DNA from: Dallia pectoralis
Taxonomy: Eukaryota > Chordata > Actinopteri > Esociformes > Umbridae
Direction: 5' to 3'
Length of the DNA: 64,000 nt
NCBI GenBank assembly: GCA_029465975.1
Contig: CM055740.1
Coordinates: 1,985,267 to 2,049,266, forward strand
Under the pieces are notes generated by a model. It did not search any database and was not told where the DNA came from. It worked only from the letters and a program-made list of their open reading frames with translations. The position numbers and the translations under genes were made by a program. This document shows, piece by piece, positions 16,017-27,589 of the stretch. Each line of letters opens with the position of its first letter. The first letter of the stretch is position 1.

Positions 16017-16176
16017 TTCAAATTGTGCACAGTAATATCACCTCGCTTCTGATTGGCGGATGTACTATCAGCTCGCTTCTGATTGGCGGATATGGGGACT
16101 GCGTCACAGAGATTGGTTTATGTGGGCGTGTCTAATGAGCTTGATGAGCCACTAGCTTTTATTTGAATTTAATTGG
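16017..16176 (-). promoter_or_regulatory. prc1: prc1 core promoter: CHR element with four regularly spaced CCAAT boxes
   Basis: In the prc1 direction there are CCAAT boxes (ATTGG on plus) at 16172-16176, 16112-16116, 16082-16086 and 16052-16056, so spacings are 60, 30 and 30 bp. They are followed by TTTGAA, the cell-cycle homology region core, at 16017-16022, 30 bp further, and then the start codon at 15904. NF-Y boxes about 30 bp apart upstream of a CHR are the known architecture of G2/M genes bound by DREAM and B-MYB-MuvB, and PRC1 is a G2/M gene. Two boxes sit in a direct 30-bp duplication (CTCGCTTCTGATTGGCGGAT). The sites are seen; the regulation is inferred. Confidence 0.75.
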
Positions 16177-16690
16177 TCGGATCTCACAGGTAAATATTAA
16201 TACACGACATATTACATTGTTGTGTCTGTATTAGCTTTTATAGTTATAAAATGCACTATCATTATTTAATTTTTTATGGGTCTTATACTTATATCGTTTT
16301 ATGTGTTTTTTCTATTTTAATTGAACTAAGGGTTATCGAAACATGTCACACGCGTTGTTTTAAACAGTTTCGATATTAGTACAGGCCTAGGCGTGACCCG
16401 CTAGCCGAGAGCATAGACAATTCCCCACGACATGAACAGAGCACACTTAACACGGTATTACACGGAGGCAAGAGCACCACACCACGTTCTGTCCAGGACT
16501 ACATTAGTTTGACACCCAAGACTGAAGATGAGGAAGGCAAATTACATGATAATTGGAGTAGAATAATTACATTATATTTATTTCATATGCTCATCATAAA
16601 CTAGGGTTTCAATAAAATAATAATCAAATTTTATTCCAACCATACTGCTGTTTTTTCAGGAAACAGGACATGCAGAGCATTTGCAAAGAA
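16177..16690. other. Intergenic stretch between prc1 promoter and spi1 3' end
   Basis: No exon or repeat array is seen here. The sequence is AT-rich and unremarkable, containing only the distal prc1 upstream region. Confidence 0.5.
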
Positions 16691-16693
16691 TAC

Positions 16694-16699
16694 TTTATT
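16694..16699 (-). terminator. spi1: Candidate spi1 polyadenylation signal
   Basis: TTTATT on plus reads AATAAA in the spi1 direction, 279 bp past the spi1 stop codon at 16978-16980. This is a plausible short 3' UTR. Confidence 0.6.
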
Positions 16700-16977
16700 G
16701 CCTTTTCCTTCACATGCACCCAGAGGGGTCAAAACAGGCCTGGTTCAACACAGAACATGAAGACCTGATCGATTAAGCAAATAAATAAACACGGAACATG
16801 CCAACAGCAAAAATACAATCCTGTTTAGGCTACTTGATTGTTTACAGAGTATTGAGTTAAATGTGATCAAATAGAATTGCAATTGAAACTCATCATTGTC
16901 CTCTTTGCAAATCAGTGACAGTGTAATCCCAGGCCTTAAATCAAGGGTCATGACAACATAAACAATCCCTGGGAATC

Positions 16978-19900
16978 CTAGTGAGGGTAGGACCTCCTTT
17001 CTGCGGTCAAGACTTTCCTTAGCACCTCCGGACTAAACTGGTAGGTGAGTTTCTTCTTGACCTTTTTGATCTCTCCTGTCTTGCCGTAGTTCCGCAGGGC
17101 CCTGGCCATCTTCTGGTAGGTCATCCGCTTCCTGTTTCCTTTCTGCGTGCCCCAGCGATTGGCCAGGGTCTCCTTGTGTTTGGAAGAGAACTGAAAGATG
17201 CCCTTCTCTCTGTCCACCCACCACACGCTGTCCTTCATGTCTCCTTTTCTCAGCAGATCCAGGAGGAACTGGTACAGACGAATCTTCCTCTTGTTACCTG
17301 GATACAGAGGTATCATATTCACATGTTTGCACTGCAATTGGTAGTGTTCAATTCATACAACACAGATTCCTGTATTTGCTCTTATCCAGTCTATGTGGTC
17401 ATAAACGTCACAACTGAAGACATCTGCTGCCTCTTTACTGAAGCTTGACATGACTTTAATTGTGTCATCAGAATGGATCAGACAGTGAGGTTTAAAGTTT
17501 CAACCTTCTGAATGGTTCAAGTCCGGTGAACTGGCAGAGAACTAAATGGGCGAGGTCTGTGCTGAAACAGCCTTCTGGCCACTAGTATCTTGCTCTATGA
17601 CTCACTCTATGACTCACTTTAAGACTCACTTTAAGACTCACTCTATGACTCACTCTATGACTCACTCTAAGACTCACTCCATGACTCACACTATGACTCG
17701 CACAATGACTCACACTGACTCACACTATGATTAACTCTATGACTCACACTATGACTCACTCTATGACTCACTCTATGACTCACTCTATGACTCACACTAT
17801 GACTCACTCTATGACTCACACTATGACTCACTCTATGACTCACTCTATAACTCACTCTCACATGCCAGACAAACTCAATTCCACATAGGAATGAAACAAG
17901 AGTAAAGACCAAACACATGTTATTAGTTAACTCTTGAAGGAACTTACCGGGGTCTCCCCCTGAGGAAAATGGGGCGTGATCTCCGTAGTCTTCCTCCTCG
18001 CCCTCTGACACCTCCAGCGGGGGGCTGCGGCCTGCAGGCTCCTCCTCCTCTGAGCCGTAGATGGGTGGAGACCCCGGGGCTGCTGGCTGGTAATAAATGG
18101 CGCGGCTGTAGTATGGCATCTGTGGAACAGAACAGATGTGTGATCAACTGGGCCGACACTGTATGTCAGGTTCTGTCTGAGCTCATCCTCAGGAGGACAT
18201 CTGTGGTACCAGTACCGGTACTGCCTGAACTCATCCTCAAGATGACATCTGTGGAACCAGTACCGGTTCTGCCTGAGCTCATCCTCAAGATGACATCTGT
18301 GGAACGAGTACCGGTACTGCCTGAACTCATCCTCAAGATGACATCTGTGGAACCAATACCGGTTCTGCCTGAGCTCATCCTCAGGATGACATCTGTGGAA
18401 CGAGTACCGGTTCTGCCTGAGCTCATCCTCAGGATGACATCTGTGGAACCAATACCGGTTCTGCCTGAGCTCATCCTCAGGATGACATCTGTGGAACCCG
18501 TACCGGTTCTGCCTGAGCTCATCCTCAGGATGACATCTGTGGAACCAGTACCGGTTCTGAGAAAACACATTTCAAAACATCCAGCCATTGCTGAAACTGA
18601 TCTATGGACAGTAAAAACATCCAGCCATTGCTGGCTAGAAATCACTGGATATTCTTCCTTCCATACTCCATAGTTCCATGGTGTTCTCAGAATAATGTTC
18701 CCAACTGTGCCTGTTTGATTCAATTCCTACAACTCCCACAATTCCCCTCTCTGAGTGTAGGGGAGTGGGCAGGGGATGGGCCACATAGTTCGTTTGATTT
18801 CAAGTCCAACGTTTTGCGACATAGCGGCAAAATAAGGAGACATGCCCACTGTCCCAATAATTATGTCCTTTAGACATCATAAGTGTTTAATAGTAGCTTA
18901 GCAGTCTGGCCTTGTAGGCATTTTCATTAGGTGACTTTAGAAATGTCAAAATGGCTTGTCATCTGTCTGAAAGAGGAAGTAGTGGGAGGTTAAGTAAAGT
19001 ATAAAAAAAACGGACAAACACACATAACATGACTGACAGACAGTCACAAAGGAGAAATACCCCCAAAAGTCCAGACAACATGCTGTAGAGATTGCTTTTA
19101 TTTACCTCCCTTGGTTGAAATGCACTTCATTTTTATTCAACCGATGTGTTTTACATGGATATTCTATTCCACCCCACCACAGACACACAAACACACACAG
19201 AGACACACACACACTGCTATGCCTCAGGGAATGTCCCAATAAGGAGGTTGTGTAAACGAGAGCAGCCCTTCTGTCCAGAGCTGCGGGGTTGGTGAGTTTG
19301 CAGTGCTAACTAGACAAGTGGTGGTGGCTAAAGTGTCTTCACTCAGGAAAAGCACATAGTTGGGCAATTCTCTAGCTCAGTAGCAACCCCAAGTGTCTCA
19401 AACCGGGGTGCCGGGCGGAAAGGTGACACAATGTTTCCAAAGTGCTGTCCGACCCCCGCAAACACAGGCTGGGTCAAGGTATGAGGCTCTATGCTGAGGT
19501 CGAAGTGGCGACCTTAGATCTCGCGTGTCTGTTGGACAACATCTGTAGAGTACAACCTTTCCTCACACAGGAAGTGGTGCAAGTCCCAGCCCAGTGAGAT
19601 GCTGGTTGAGACATCAAACCCTTGCAACTAATCCAGAACTCCCCCCTAATGGTACATCTTACACTACATGACCAGCGATGCTAAGCCAAACTGGTAATAA
19701 ACTGCGGCTGTAGTATGGCATCTATGGAACAGAACAGATGTGTGATCAACAGACACGCTCTATGTGGGCTTCTGCCTGTCATCATCCATCAAGTGCCTGA
19801 GCTCATCCTAAGCCTAACCCCAAAACCTAACATCTCCTTAAATATTCTGAATTCAATCAGGCCGTCGCCTTTTGGGAAAAGGCTGTTTTCTTCACACCCT

Positions 19901-22900
19901 GTTCTACCAGGGGCCCAACAGGTTTGTCTAAAAGGTCTTCAGAACGTTTCCCTAATGGAGTCATTTATGCCATGTAATTGTCCTGTCAATACATGGATTT
20001 CATCAAAAGGTTTTTATAAACTTTCAGGTCTTTAGAACTCTTCATTCATATTCATCCTGTAAAAATATAAACTTTTAAGATGTGATGGGATAGTTCAGCA
20101 AAAGTAATGTCTTCACTTATGCCTTTCCTGTCTTTGTAGACACATTCTACAAAGAAACCATTTGTCTGTTGCTGCCTATTTTGGTCTCAATTCTACTTTT
20201 GGTACAAGTTATTAGGGGTAAAGCTGTTCTGTTTTTCAGTTTTAATCACAGATCAAGATTGAGAAAAAATTGGATTTAAACTCAAACAAATTCATGTGAG
20301 GTCATTTGCAGAAATGGTCCATTTCGTTTAAATTCAAGCCTCATCACACAGTGTTGTGTTTAAATTCAAGCCTCATCACACAGTGTTGTGTTTAAATTCA
20401 AGCCTCATCACACAGTGTTTTTTAAATTCAAGCCTCATCACACAGTGTTGTTTAAATTCAAGCCTCATCACACAGTGTTGTGTTTAAATTCAAGCCTCAT
20501 CACACAGTGTTGTTTTTAAATTCTAGCCTCATCACACAGTGTTGTTTAAATTCAAGCCTCATCACACAGTGTTGTTTAAATTCAAGCCTCATCACACAGT
20601 GTTGTTTAAATTCAAGCCTCATCACACAGTGTTGTGTTTAAATTCAAGCCTCATCACACAGTGTTGTTTAAATTCAAGCCTCATCACACAGTGTTGTGGG
20701 TATTTATGTCAGCGGCAAAAAAAGAAATGCACGTGTTAGCGCTTTTAGACATTTTGTTAACTCAGCGTTATGTGTCATCAATCTATTACAACAGTCAATA
20801 TTTCGCAATAACGCATTTATAGCTTTAAACCTCCTCTGCAATGCGCTTGTCCATTTTAATGTTCTTTGAGATTTAAAGAAGCAATGACCACAGTCTAGTG
20901 AAATAACTATGAATGATATGGCTGCTTGTAGTGAGAAACCCGACTAGACATTTATATAAACAAAGTATTTACATGGTTTATAAAACCACACACTTTAGAT
21001 GAGGTCAGACAAAAACACTTAACTAGGTCTGTTAAGGGTTTTTATACACTACTGTTCAAAAGTTCACAAATATCCTTTTCAATAAAATATATAGTAATTG
21101 ACAAGATTAGAAATAATATTTTTCTATTGAAATAATAATTGTGTACACATTTCCCACTATACCACCACCAAAACACTCCCAGACCATCACATTGCCTCCT
21201 CTAGCATCGTTTTATTTGGTCTCCATCAAACAAATGTTCTTCTTTGTAACCGGAATATCTGGAACTTAGTTTGATTTGTTTCCATTCTTTTTCTGTCCAG
21301 TGTTTGTGTTCTTTTACCCATCTAAATCTTTTTTTTTATTGGCCAGTCTGATATGGATTTTTTTTTCAACTCTGCCTAGATGGGCAACATCCCAGAGTTG
21401 CCTATTTATTCTTGACGTTGGGACTGGTGTTTTCTGGGTACAATTGAATGAAACTGCCAGTTGAGGACCTGAGAGGCGTCTTTTTCTCAAACTGGTCCCT
21501 CTAATTTACCAGGGTCTCCCACTTCTCTTGTTATTTTTGGTTAGAGCTAGTTTACACTGTTCTGTGAATTTATTTAACCTTTATTTAACCAGGTAGGCAG
21601 ATTGAGAACAAATTCACATTTACAACGGCGACCTGGCCAAGATAAGGCGAAAAAAATCTATAGGAAGTAGTACCCTGCGTTTTACGAGATCTGTTTCTTA
21701 GCAATTTTTTGCATGGAATTGCATTTCTCAGATCAAGAATAGACTGACGAGTTTCAGAGGGAAGTTCTTTGTTTCAGTTTTATTGCTTGTTTAATCAGTA
21801 AAACAGTTTTAGCTGAACATAAATGCAGAAGATTTCGCTAATGATAACTTTTAAAATGATTAAACTTAGGAAACAAAGTGCCTTTGGAACCCAGAAGTGA
21901 TGTTTGCAGATAATGGGCCTCTGTTGAAGTTCCATTTAAAGTCAGCCATATCAGCTACAATAGGCCTTAACCACATTAAAAATAACTACACTGTATTTTT
22001 TATGAATTTTATGTAATTTTAATGGACAGAATTTTTATTTATTTTTTCATAAACAAAGATATTTATAAGTGAGCACAACTTTTGACCGGTGTATTAAATG
22101 TGTGATGAATTGTCTTGAATTGTTGTTTAAAAACGAACTAAAAAAAATAAACAAATTATCTTTCTGAATTCAGGCTATGAATTCAGAAAATGTGACAAGA
22201 GCATAAATGTTATGCAATAATTGATTTTGAGTGTTTCAAATCACATTTCTAGAATGGTTGAGTATTAATGTTATTATTATTATTCCAATTTTTTTTTCTT
22301 TCATATCAATAGTATTGTTAATAATATTATTATTAATATTATGACAGCTGGTATATAAATATATGGTATAAAGCATTAGACACCTGGTATATAAATATAT
22401 GGTATAAAGCATTAGACACCTGGTATATAAATATATGGTATAAAGCATTAGACACCTGGTATATACATATATGGTATAAAGCATTAGACACCTGGTATAT
22501 AAATATATGGTATAAAGCATTAGACGCCTGGTATATAAATATATGGTATAAAGCATTAGACACCTGGTATATAAATATATGGTATAAAGCATTAGACACC
22601 TGGTATATAAATATATGGTATAAAGCATTAGACACCTGGTATATAAATATATGGTATAGATTAGATCAAGCATTAGACACCTGGTATATAAATATATGGT
22701 ATAGATTAGATCAAGCATTAGACACCTGGTATATAAATATATGGTATAAAGCATTAGACACCTGCTATATAAATATATGGTATAAAGCATTAGACACCTG
22801 GTATATAAATATATGGTATAAAGCATTAGACACCTGGTATATAAATATATGGTATAGATTAGATCAAGCATTAGACACCTGGTATATAAATATATGGTAT

Positions 22901-25498
22901 AAAGCATTAGACACCTGGTATATAAATATATGGTATAGATTAGATCAAGCATTAGACATCTGGTATATACATATATGGTATAAAGCATTAGACACCTGGT
23001 ATATAAATATATGGTATAGATTAGATCAAGCATTAGACACCTGGTATATAAATATATGGTATAAAGCATTAGACACCTGGTATATAAATATATGGTATAA
23101 AGCATTAGACACCTGGTATATAAATATATGGTATAGATTAGATCAAGCATTAGACACCTGGTATATAAATATATGGTATAGATTAGATCAAGCATTAGAC
23201 ACCTGGTATATAAATATATGGTATAAAGCATTAGACACCTGGTATATAAATATATGGTATAAAGCATTAGACACCTGGTATATAAATATATGGTATAGAT
23301 TAGATCAAGCATTAGACATCTGGTATATACATATATGGTATAAAGCATTAGACACCTGGTATGTAAATATATGGTATAGATTAAGCATTAGACACCTGGT
23401 ATATAAATATATGGTATAGATTAAGCATTAGACACCTGGTATGTAAATATATGGTATAGATTAAGCATTAGACATCTGGTATATAAATATATGGTATAGA
23501 TTAAGCATTAGACATCTGGTATATAAATATATGGTATAGATTAAGCATTAGACATCTGGTATATAAATATATGGTATAGATTAAGCATTAGACATCTGGT
23601 ATATAAATATATGGTATAGATTAAGCATTAGACATCTGGTATATAAATATATGGTATAGATTAAGCATTAGACATCTGGTATATAAATTTATGGTATAGA
23701 TTAAGCATTAGACATCTGGTATATAAATATATGGTATAGATTAAGCATTAGACATCTGGTATATAAATATATGGTATAGATTAAGCATTAGACATCTGGT
23801 ATACACATGGTGTCTGTGTATGGGTAACGGTACTGACCTGCTGGGGTATGCTTAGTGGGCCCAGTCCCGGGTCCACCAGAGGCAGGTGAAGGGTGTCTGT
23901 GTCTGGGTAACGGTACTGGTTGAGGAGGTGCTGAGAGTGGACACTCTGGAGCTCTGTCAAGTGACTCCCTTGTGATGAGGTTTCCAACAAGTCGCTCTGA
24001 TGCATCCCTCGGTCTGAGTAGTACTCCCAGCCATGTTCTACAGCAGAGACATAACAGCATAAGTCCTCTACATCCTCTTATAATCGCGTTATAAAGACTC
24101 ACACGCGCTTGTCATGAGTTCTGTAAGTATTTCACAGGCCGCAAGAAGCATTTGTCTAGTTTCTTTTTTAGCAGCATGATTGTAATATCGCTTCTGTACC
24201 TCGTAAACTGTCTGAGTTTAGTCAGTAGGCCACCATTTTAATGTTTTGGCAGTTGAGGAATTTCAACATCACCCACCTTCATGGAGTTCTCCAACACTGG
24301 TGATGTAGGGGTACAGCTCAACAGGCGGTGGGCGAAATATCTCTGACTCATATGGGATTATGTCTTCAGACGCCTTTAAGAGAAATATATTATAATAATT
24401 ATAAAAATGTGGTGTGCGTTGAGTGTGTCAAACATTTTGCCAAATGGATCGTGTTTTAGAGAACAAGTCCGTACCTCTGTCAACGCTGACAAAACAGTGA
24501 GACAAATCCAGTATGGTAAAATGCTACTTCACATATCTAAATAGATGAATACACAGTGTTTTTCTGTACTATAATGACTGTATAAATACACAGTGTTTTA
24601 CTGGACTATAATGAACAGTATAAATACACAGTGTTTTACTGTACTATAATGACTGTATAAATACACTGTGTTTTATTGTACTATAATGAACAGTATAAAT
24701 AGTGTGTTTTACTATACTATAATGAACAGTATAAATACACAGTGTTTTACTGTACTATAATGAAGAGTATAAATATACAGTGTTTAACTGTAGTATAATG
24801 AAGAGTATAAATATACAGTGTTTTACTGTACTATAATGAACAGTATAAATACACAGTGTTTTACTGTACTATAATGAACAGTATAAATATACATTGTTTT
24901 ACTGTACTATAATGAACAATATAAATATACAGTGTTTTACTGTACTATAATGAACAGTATAAATACACAGTGTTTTACTGTACTATAATGAACAATATAA
25001 ATATACAGTGTTTTACTGTACTATAATGAAGAGTATAAATATACATTGTTTTACTGTACTATAATGAACAGTATAAATACACATTGTTTTACTGTACTAT
25101 AATGAACAATATAAATATACAGTGTTTTACTGTACTATAATGAAGAGTTAGTTCATTTGTACAATCATGTGTCCCTCATTGTATTTTATTTGTGAATGAA
25201 GGTAATTGTACATGAGTTATTATAATTTAGCAGACACCCTCTATTCATAAATAATGAAATTTATAACAATGAATGAAAAATTAGACCTTCTACTTATAAA
25301 ACCATTTAAACCAAGAGTTCGGGCAACTTAGAAGATCCAAGTCCACGATCTTAATTCATGAGGTTTGGGTCAGGGGGACTCCGGTTGACATGAACATTTG
25401 CAGAGATACACTAAGTTCTATACAATTAAAAACACATGAGTAACATTCACTTAGAAATATAACATACTCACAGATGAGGTGACATAACTGTCCATCAT
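16978..25498 (-). CDS. spi1: Transcription factor PU.1 (ETS family, Spi-1), complete
   Basis: Nuclear ETS factor controlling myeloid and B-cell genes through GGAA sites. Five coding exons on minus: 25472-25498, 24277-24373, 23838-24037, 17948-18119 and 16978-17297, with phases 0, 0/1, 1/0, 0/1, 1, giving 271 residues as in mammals. The N-terminus MMDSYVTSS is followed by an acidic/aromatic activation region (EDIIPYESEIF, YYSDRG, TELQSVHSQHL). A PEST-like acidic stretch follows (GSEEEEPAGRSPPLEVSEGEE). The ETS winged-helix spans about residues 166-250 with IRLYQFLLDLLRKGDMKDSV, WWVDREKG, the recognition helix MARALRNYGKTGEIKKVKKK, and the tail AERRSYPH. SPPLEVS and the tail favour SPI1 over SPIB or SPIC. 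Teleosts may have a and b copies and I cannot say which this is. Intron 3 (18120-23837) is loaded with repeats and a Tc1 relic. Confidence 0.96.
17594..17860. repeat. spi1: 12-bp minisatellite with AP-1 heptamers in spi1 intron 4
   Basis: About 22 units of the type CTATGACTCACT. I count about 16 exact TGACTCA heptamers; the others carry single changes (AAGACTCA, TGACTCG). Spacing is mostly 12 bp, about one helical turn. The array begins about 90 bp from the donor of exon 4. Function is unknown; it could equally be a passive repeat. Confidence 0.93.
18165..18556. repeat. spi1: 48-bp minisatellite at spi1 exon 4 acceptor
   Basis: About eight 48-bp units are built around GACATCTGTGGAACCAGTAC and CTGCCTGAGCTCATCCTCA. 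In the gene direction each contains TTCCACAG/ATG, matching the true acceptor of exon 4 (TTCCACAG/ATGCC at 18119/18120) that lies only 45 bp away. Restriction-type palindromes ACCGGT and GAGCTC recur. Both strands stay open by chance. Confidence 0.94.
18557..19685. other. spi1 intron 3, unique part
   Basis: No exon is recognised. A short CA-rich stretch (about 19170-19220) and ordinary intronic sequence are all I see. Confidence 0.6.
19687..19812 (-). pseudogene. spi1: Displaced partial copy of spi1 exon 4 and its acceptor
   Basis: This segment repeats the sequence around the exon 4 acceptor at 18085-18220: CTGGTAATAAA, GGCTGTAGTATGGCATCT, TGGAACAGAACAGATGTGTG and a trailing CTGAGCTCATCCT. 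In the gene direction it gives TTCCATAG/ATGCCATACTACAGCCGC and then diverges, so it encodes MPYYSR before losing the frame. It is a broken duplicate about 1.6 kb upstream of the real exon and, if spliced, would be a poison exon. Confidence 0.85.
20325..20697. repeat. About 30-bp minisatellite in spi1 intron 3
   Basis: About twelve units contain TTCAAGCCTCATCACACAGT followed by GTTGTTTAAA or GTTGTGTTTAAA. Unit length varies by 2-3 bp at the T-rich end. Confidence 0.95.
21040..22100 (-). mobile_element. Degenerate Tc1-like transposon
   Basis: The left end TATACACTACTGTTCAAAAG and right end CTTTTGACCGGTGTATTA form diverged terminal inverted repeats. The minus strand still reads scraps of a Tc1/mariner transposase: NKELPSETRQSILDLRN near 21755, RWVKEHKHWTEKEWK near 21310, and GGNVMVWECFGGG near 21180, all interrupted by stops and frameshifts. 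It is dead. It lies in spi1 intron 3 and is split by a second repeat (21568-21660). Confidence 0.85.
21568..21660. mobile_element. Nested short interspersed repeat inside the Tc1 relic
   Basis: The motifs TTTATTTAACCAGGTAGGC, TTGAGAACAAATTCACATTT and CGACCTGGCCAAGATAAGG are the hallmarks of a short repeat found throughout salmonid and related fish genomes. It interrupts the transposase-derived sequence, so it inserted later. Confidence 0.65.
22346..23805. repeat. AT-rich 36/40/45-bp minisatellite in spi1 intron 3
   Basis: About 37 units contain GGTATATAAATATATGGTAT and GCATTAGACAYCT. The left part mixes 36-bp units with 45-bp units carrying an extra GATTAGATCAA. The right part (from about 23350) is uniform 40-bp units with ATAGATTAA. 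Each unit includes a TATATAAA box. The array ends about 30 bp from the donor of spi1 exon 3. The 370-codon minus-strand frame is an artefact. Confidence 0.96.
24560..25148. repeat. About 38-bp minisatellite in spi1 intron 1
   Basis: About fifteen units contain ACAGTGTTTTACTGTACTAT and AATGAACAGTATAAATA. The core ACAGTGTTTTACTGT is a small inverted repeat (ACAGT/ACTGT). The array is followed near 25215-25275 by TTTAGCAGACACCCTCTATTC, a diverged SINE-like tail. Confidence 0.95.
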
Positions 25499-26600
25499 GA
25501 TTGAAAAGCTGTCTGAGGCAATCCCTGTGTTCAGCTCGTTACGCAAATATACACTTAAATTATATCAAACTATTGAAACATTCATATCTGTGAGAAACAC
25601 CAAATGTCCTCGTCCTTTAGTTCAAAAAAAAAAAACAGATTCTAAAATGTTTTAGACTAAACTGATCTGAAACTCTAGAGAATTAATAACCATATGATAG
25701 TTCCACTTTTTTCTTCTTCATCTGATGTTCAGCCAGTTCCTGACAGTTGGGTCGATTTGTCAAGTGAGTTTTCAGAGAGCATCGACCAATCGTATTCATT
25801 CCTCGGGTTTGGTGTCATTGTTATCAGCCTATAGTTTCAACATGGATTGTTCCTGTCTATCAGGATAGCATCTGCTGGGTCTATGAACACACAATAGTTA
25901 ATTGTTTGCTAACATACATTTATTTATGTTTTCTAATTGATAACGTTTACATTTGTCACCAATGGTTCAAGAGCATTTTTCTTTCTATGCGAATTCAACC
26001 CTATGTAAAAAAACATTATATTTGACATGCAGTCTAGATTAAAACAGATTTACTTTATACTTATAAATGTGTTTTTAGTAGATGGAAAGTTGTAGGGCAG
26101 CTATCTAGCAGTTGTGTTCTTGTCACAGTATTATCCGTATCTACATTAAGCCAAAGATAAGGCTTTATTGTGGAAGAGTTTTGAGAGAAGTCTAAACCAA
26201 AAGTGAAGTTTGGAAAAGCGCTATTTCCCCTTTTTACCAAAAGGTTCAGGATTATATCATGTATTTGAGGAAGTGACACATTGGGACACAATGACACAGA
26301 CACATGTATTGTACTGGTAGAATGAACAACAGTCCACCAGCCTGAGGTAAATATGCCAGTTACCATCAACGATTTACTGTACATGTTAATATCCACTTTC
26401 TAATGTTAACGGGACTTTAAAGTATGTTAATAAATATCTATGGCCTTGATGACAATAAAGCAGAGACCAATCGTAACACACCACAAACAAACAAAAACCC
26501 ACACACACACGCACACAGAAAAGCACACGAACTTGCACAAACATGCAGAAACTCACACAAATATGAATGTACACAAACACCCATTTACTAGTTATCTAAA
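25499..26600. other. spi1 upstream region
   Basis: Sequence 5' of the spi1 start codon. No clear TATA box or exon is recognised. An open frame on the minus strand at 26061-26396 has no family resemblance and no splice context. Confidence 0.5.
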
Positions 26601-26604
26601 CAGG

Positions 26605-26930
26605 GAGATGCCAAAGCCTAAACCTAACCTATCCCTAATGCCTAGCCCTAAACCAAATCTAGCCCCATTGACTAAACCTAAACCTATACTAACTGGTAAT
26701 GCCTAGCCCTAAACCAAATCTAGCCATAATGACAAAACCCTAACCAGTAATGCTTAACCCTAAACCTAACCTTGCCATTATGACTAACCATAAACCTTAA
26801 CTTGCCATTATGACTAACCATAAACCTAACCTTGCCATTATGACTAACCATAAACCTAAACTTGCCATTATGACTAACCATAAACCTAACCTTGCCATTA
26901 TGACTAATCATAAACCTAACCTTGCCCTTA
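26605..26930. repeat. About 29-bp tandem repeat (CTAACCATAAACCT type)
   Basis: Diverged left units (CCTAACCTATCCCTAATGCC) pass into regular units with TTGCCATTATGACTAACCAT. CCTAA motifs recall telomere repeats but the period is about 29 bp, so it is an ordinary minisatellite. Confidence 0.88.
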
Positions 26931-27589
26931 TCCAAACCCTTATCCACCAACCCCAATGTAAATTTTACCAAAAAAATGCCTTTTTGAAGTGGAGAACAGG
27001 AAATTTTCCTAATTTGTCAAAATGGTATGGCTTAACTAAAGTTTTGGCACATTTGTGTCCCTGTTATATTAAACACACACATAAGCACACAAAATCGTGC
27101 TCTCTGTCTCTCTCTCTCTCTATGACACTGTTAAATGAGGAACTATGAGTGAACTAACAGATTCAATTCCTTATTGAACGCTGGAGCCACGACAGAGAAA
27201 AACAACTGTTCCAACTCAAACCACCACATAGATGCCTGGTAACCAAGTACTTTGGATTCTGAATGTATACAACCACACCATTATTTGAAACATAAGAATG
27301 TTGTGGTTTTCTGCTTTCACTCATTTATTTATTTTTGTAAGGACTATTTCCAACTGTCATTTCACATGAATCAGCTTTAAAAAATATATATGCCGTAATC
27401 AACAGATCAGATCTAAAATTATTGTCAATCTGTGAAGCCTCTTGTGTTTTCCTGACAAGTTGGACTGTGGTTCCTGTCACCACAGGAAGTCTGTTAGATC
27501 TGCAGAAACAGTGACTGTCTGTTGCACAACAGCTCCAAGAGCATCTTCACAGCAACTGTCTGTCCTATTCCCCAATGGCACCGTGTCAC

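Noticed and set aside
22236..23348. 370-codon minus frame of LYTIYLYTRCLM repeats
   Set aside because: It is a translation of the AT-rich spi1 intron 3 minisatellite, antisense to nothing recognisable.
26061..26396. 111-codon minus frame upstream of spi1
   Set aside because: Mixed composition looks somewhat protein-like, but I recognise no domain or splice sites. Left unannotated.
26605..26930. Interstitial telomere repeat
   Set aside because: CCCTAA occurs but the period is about 29 bp rather than 6, so it is an ordinary minisatellite.
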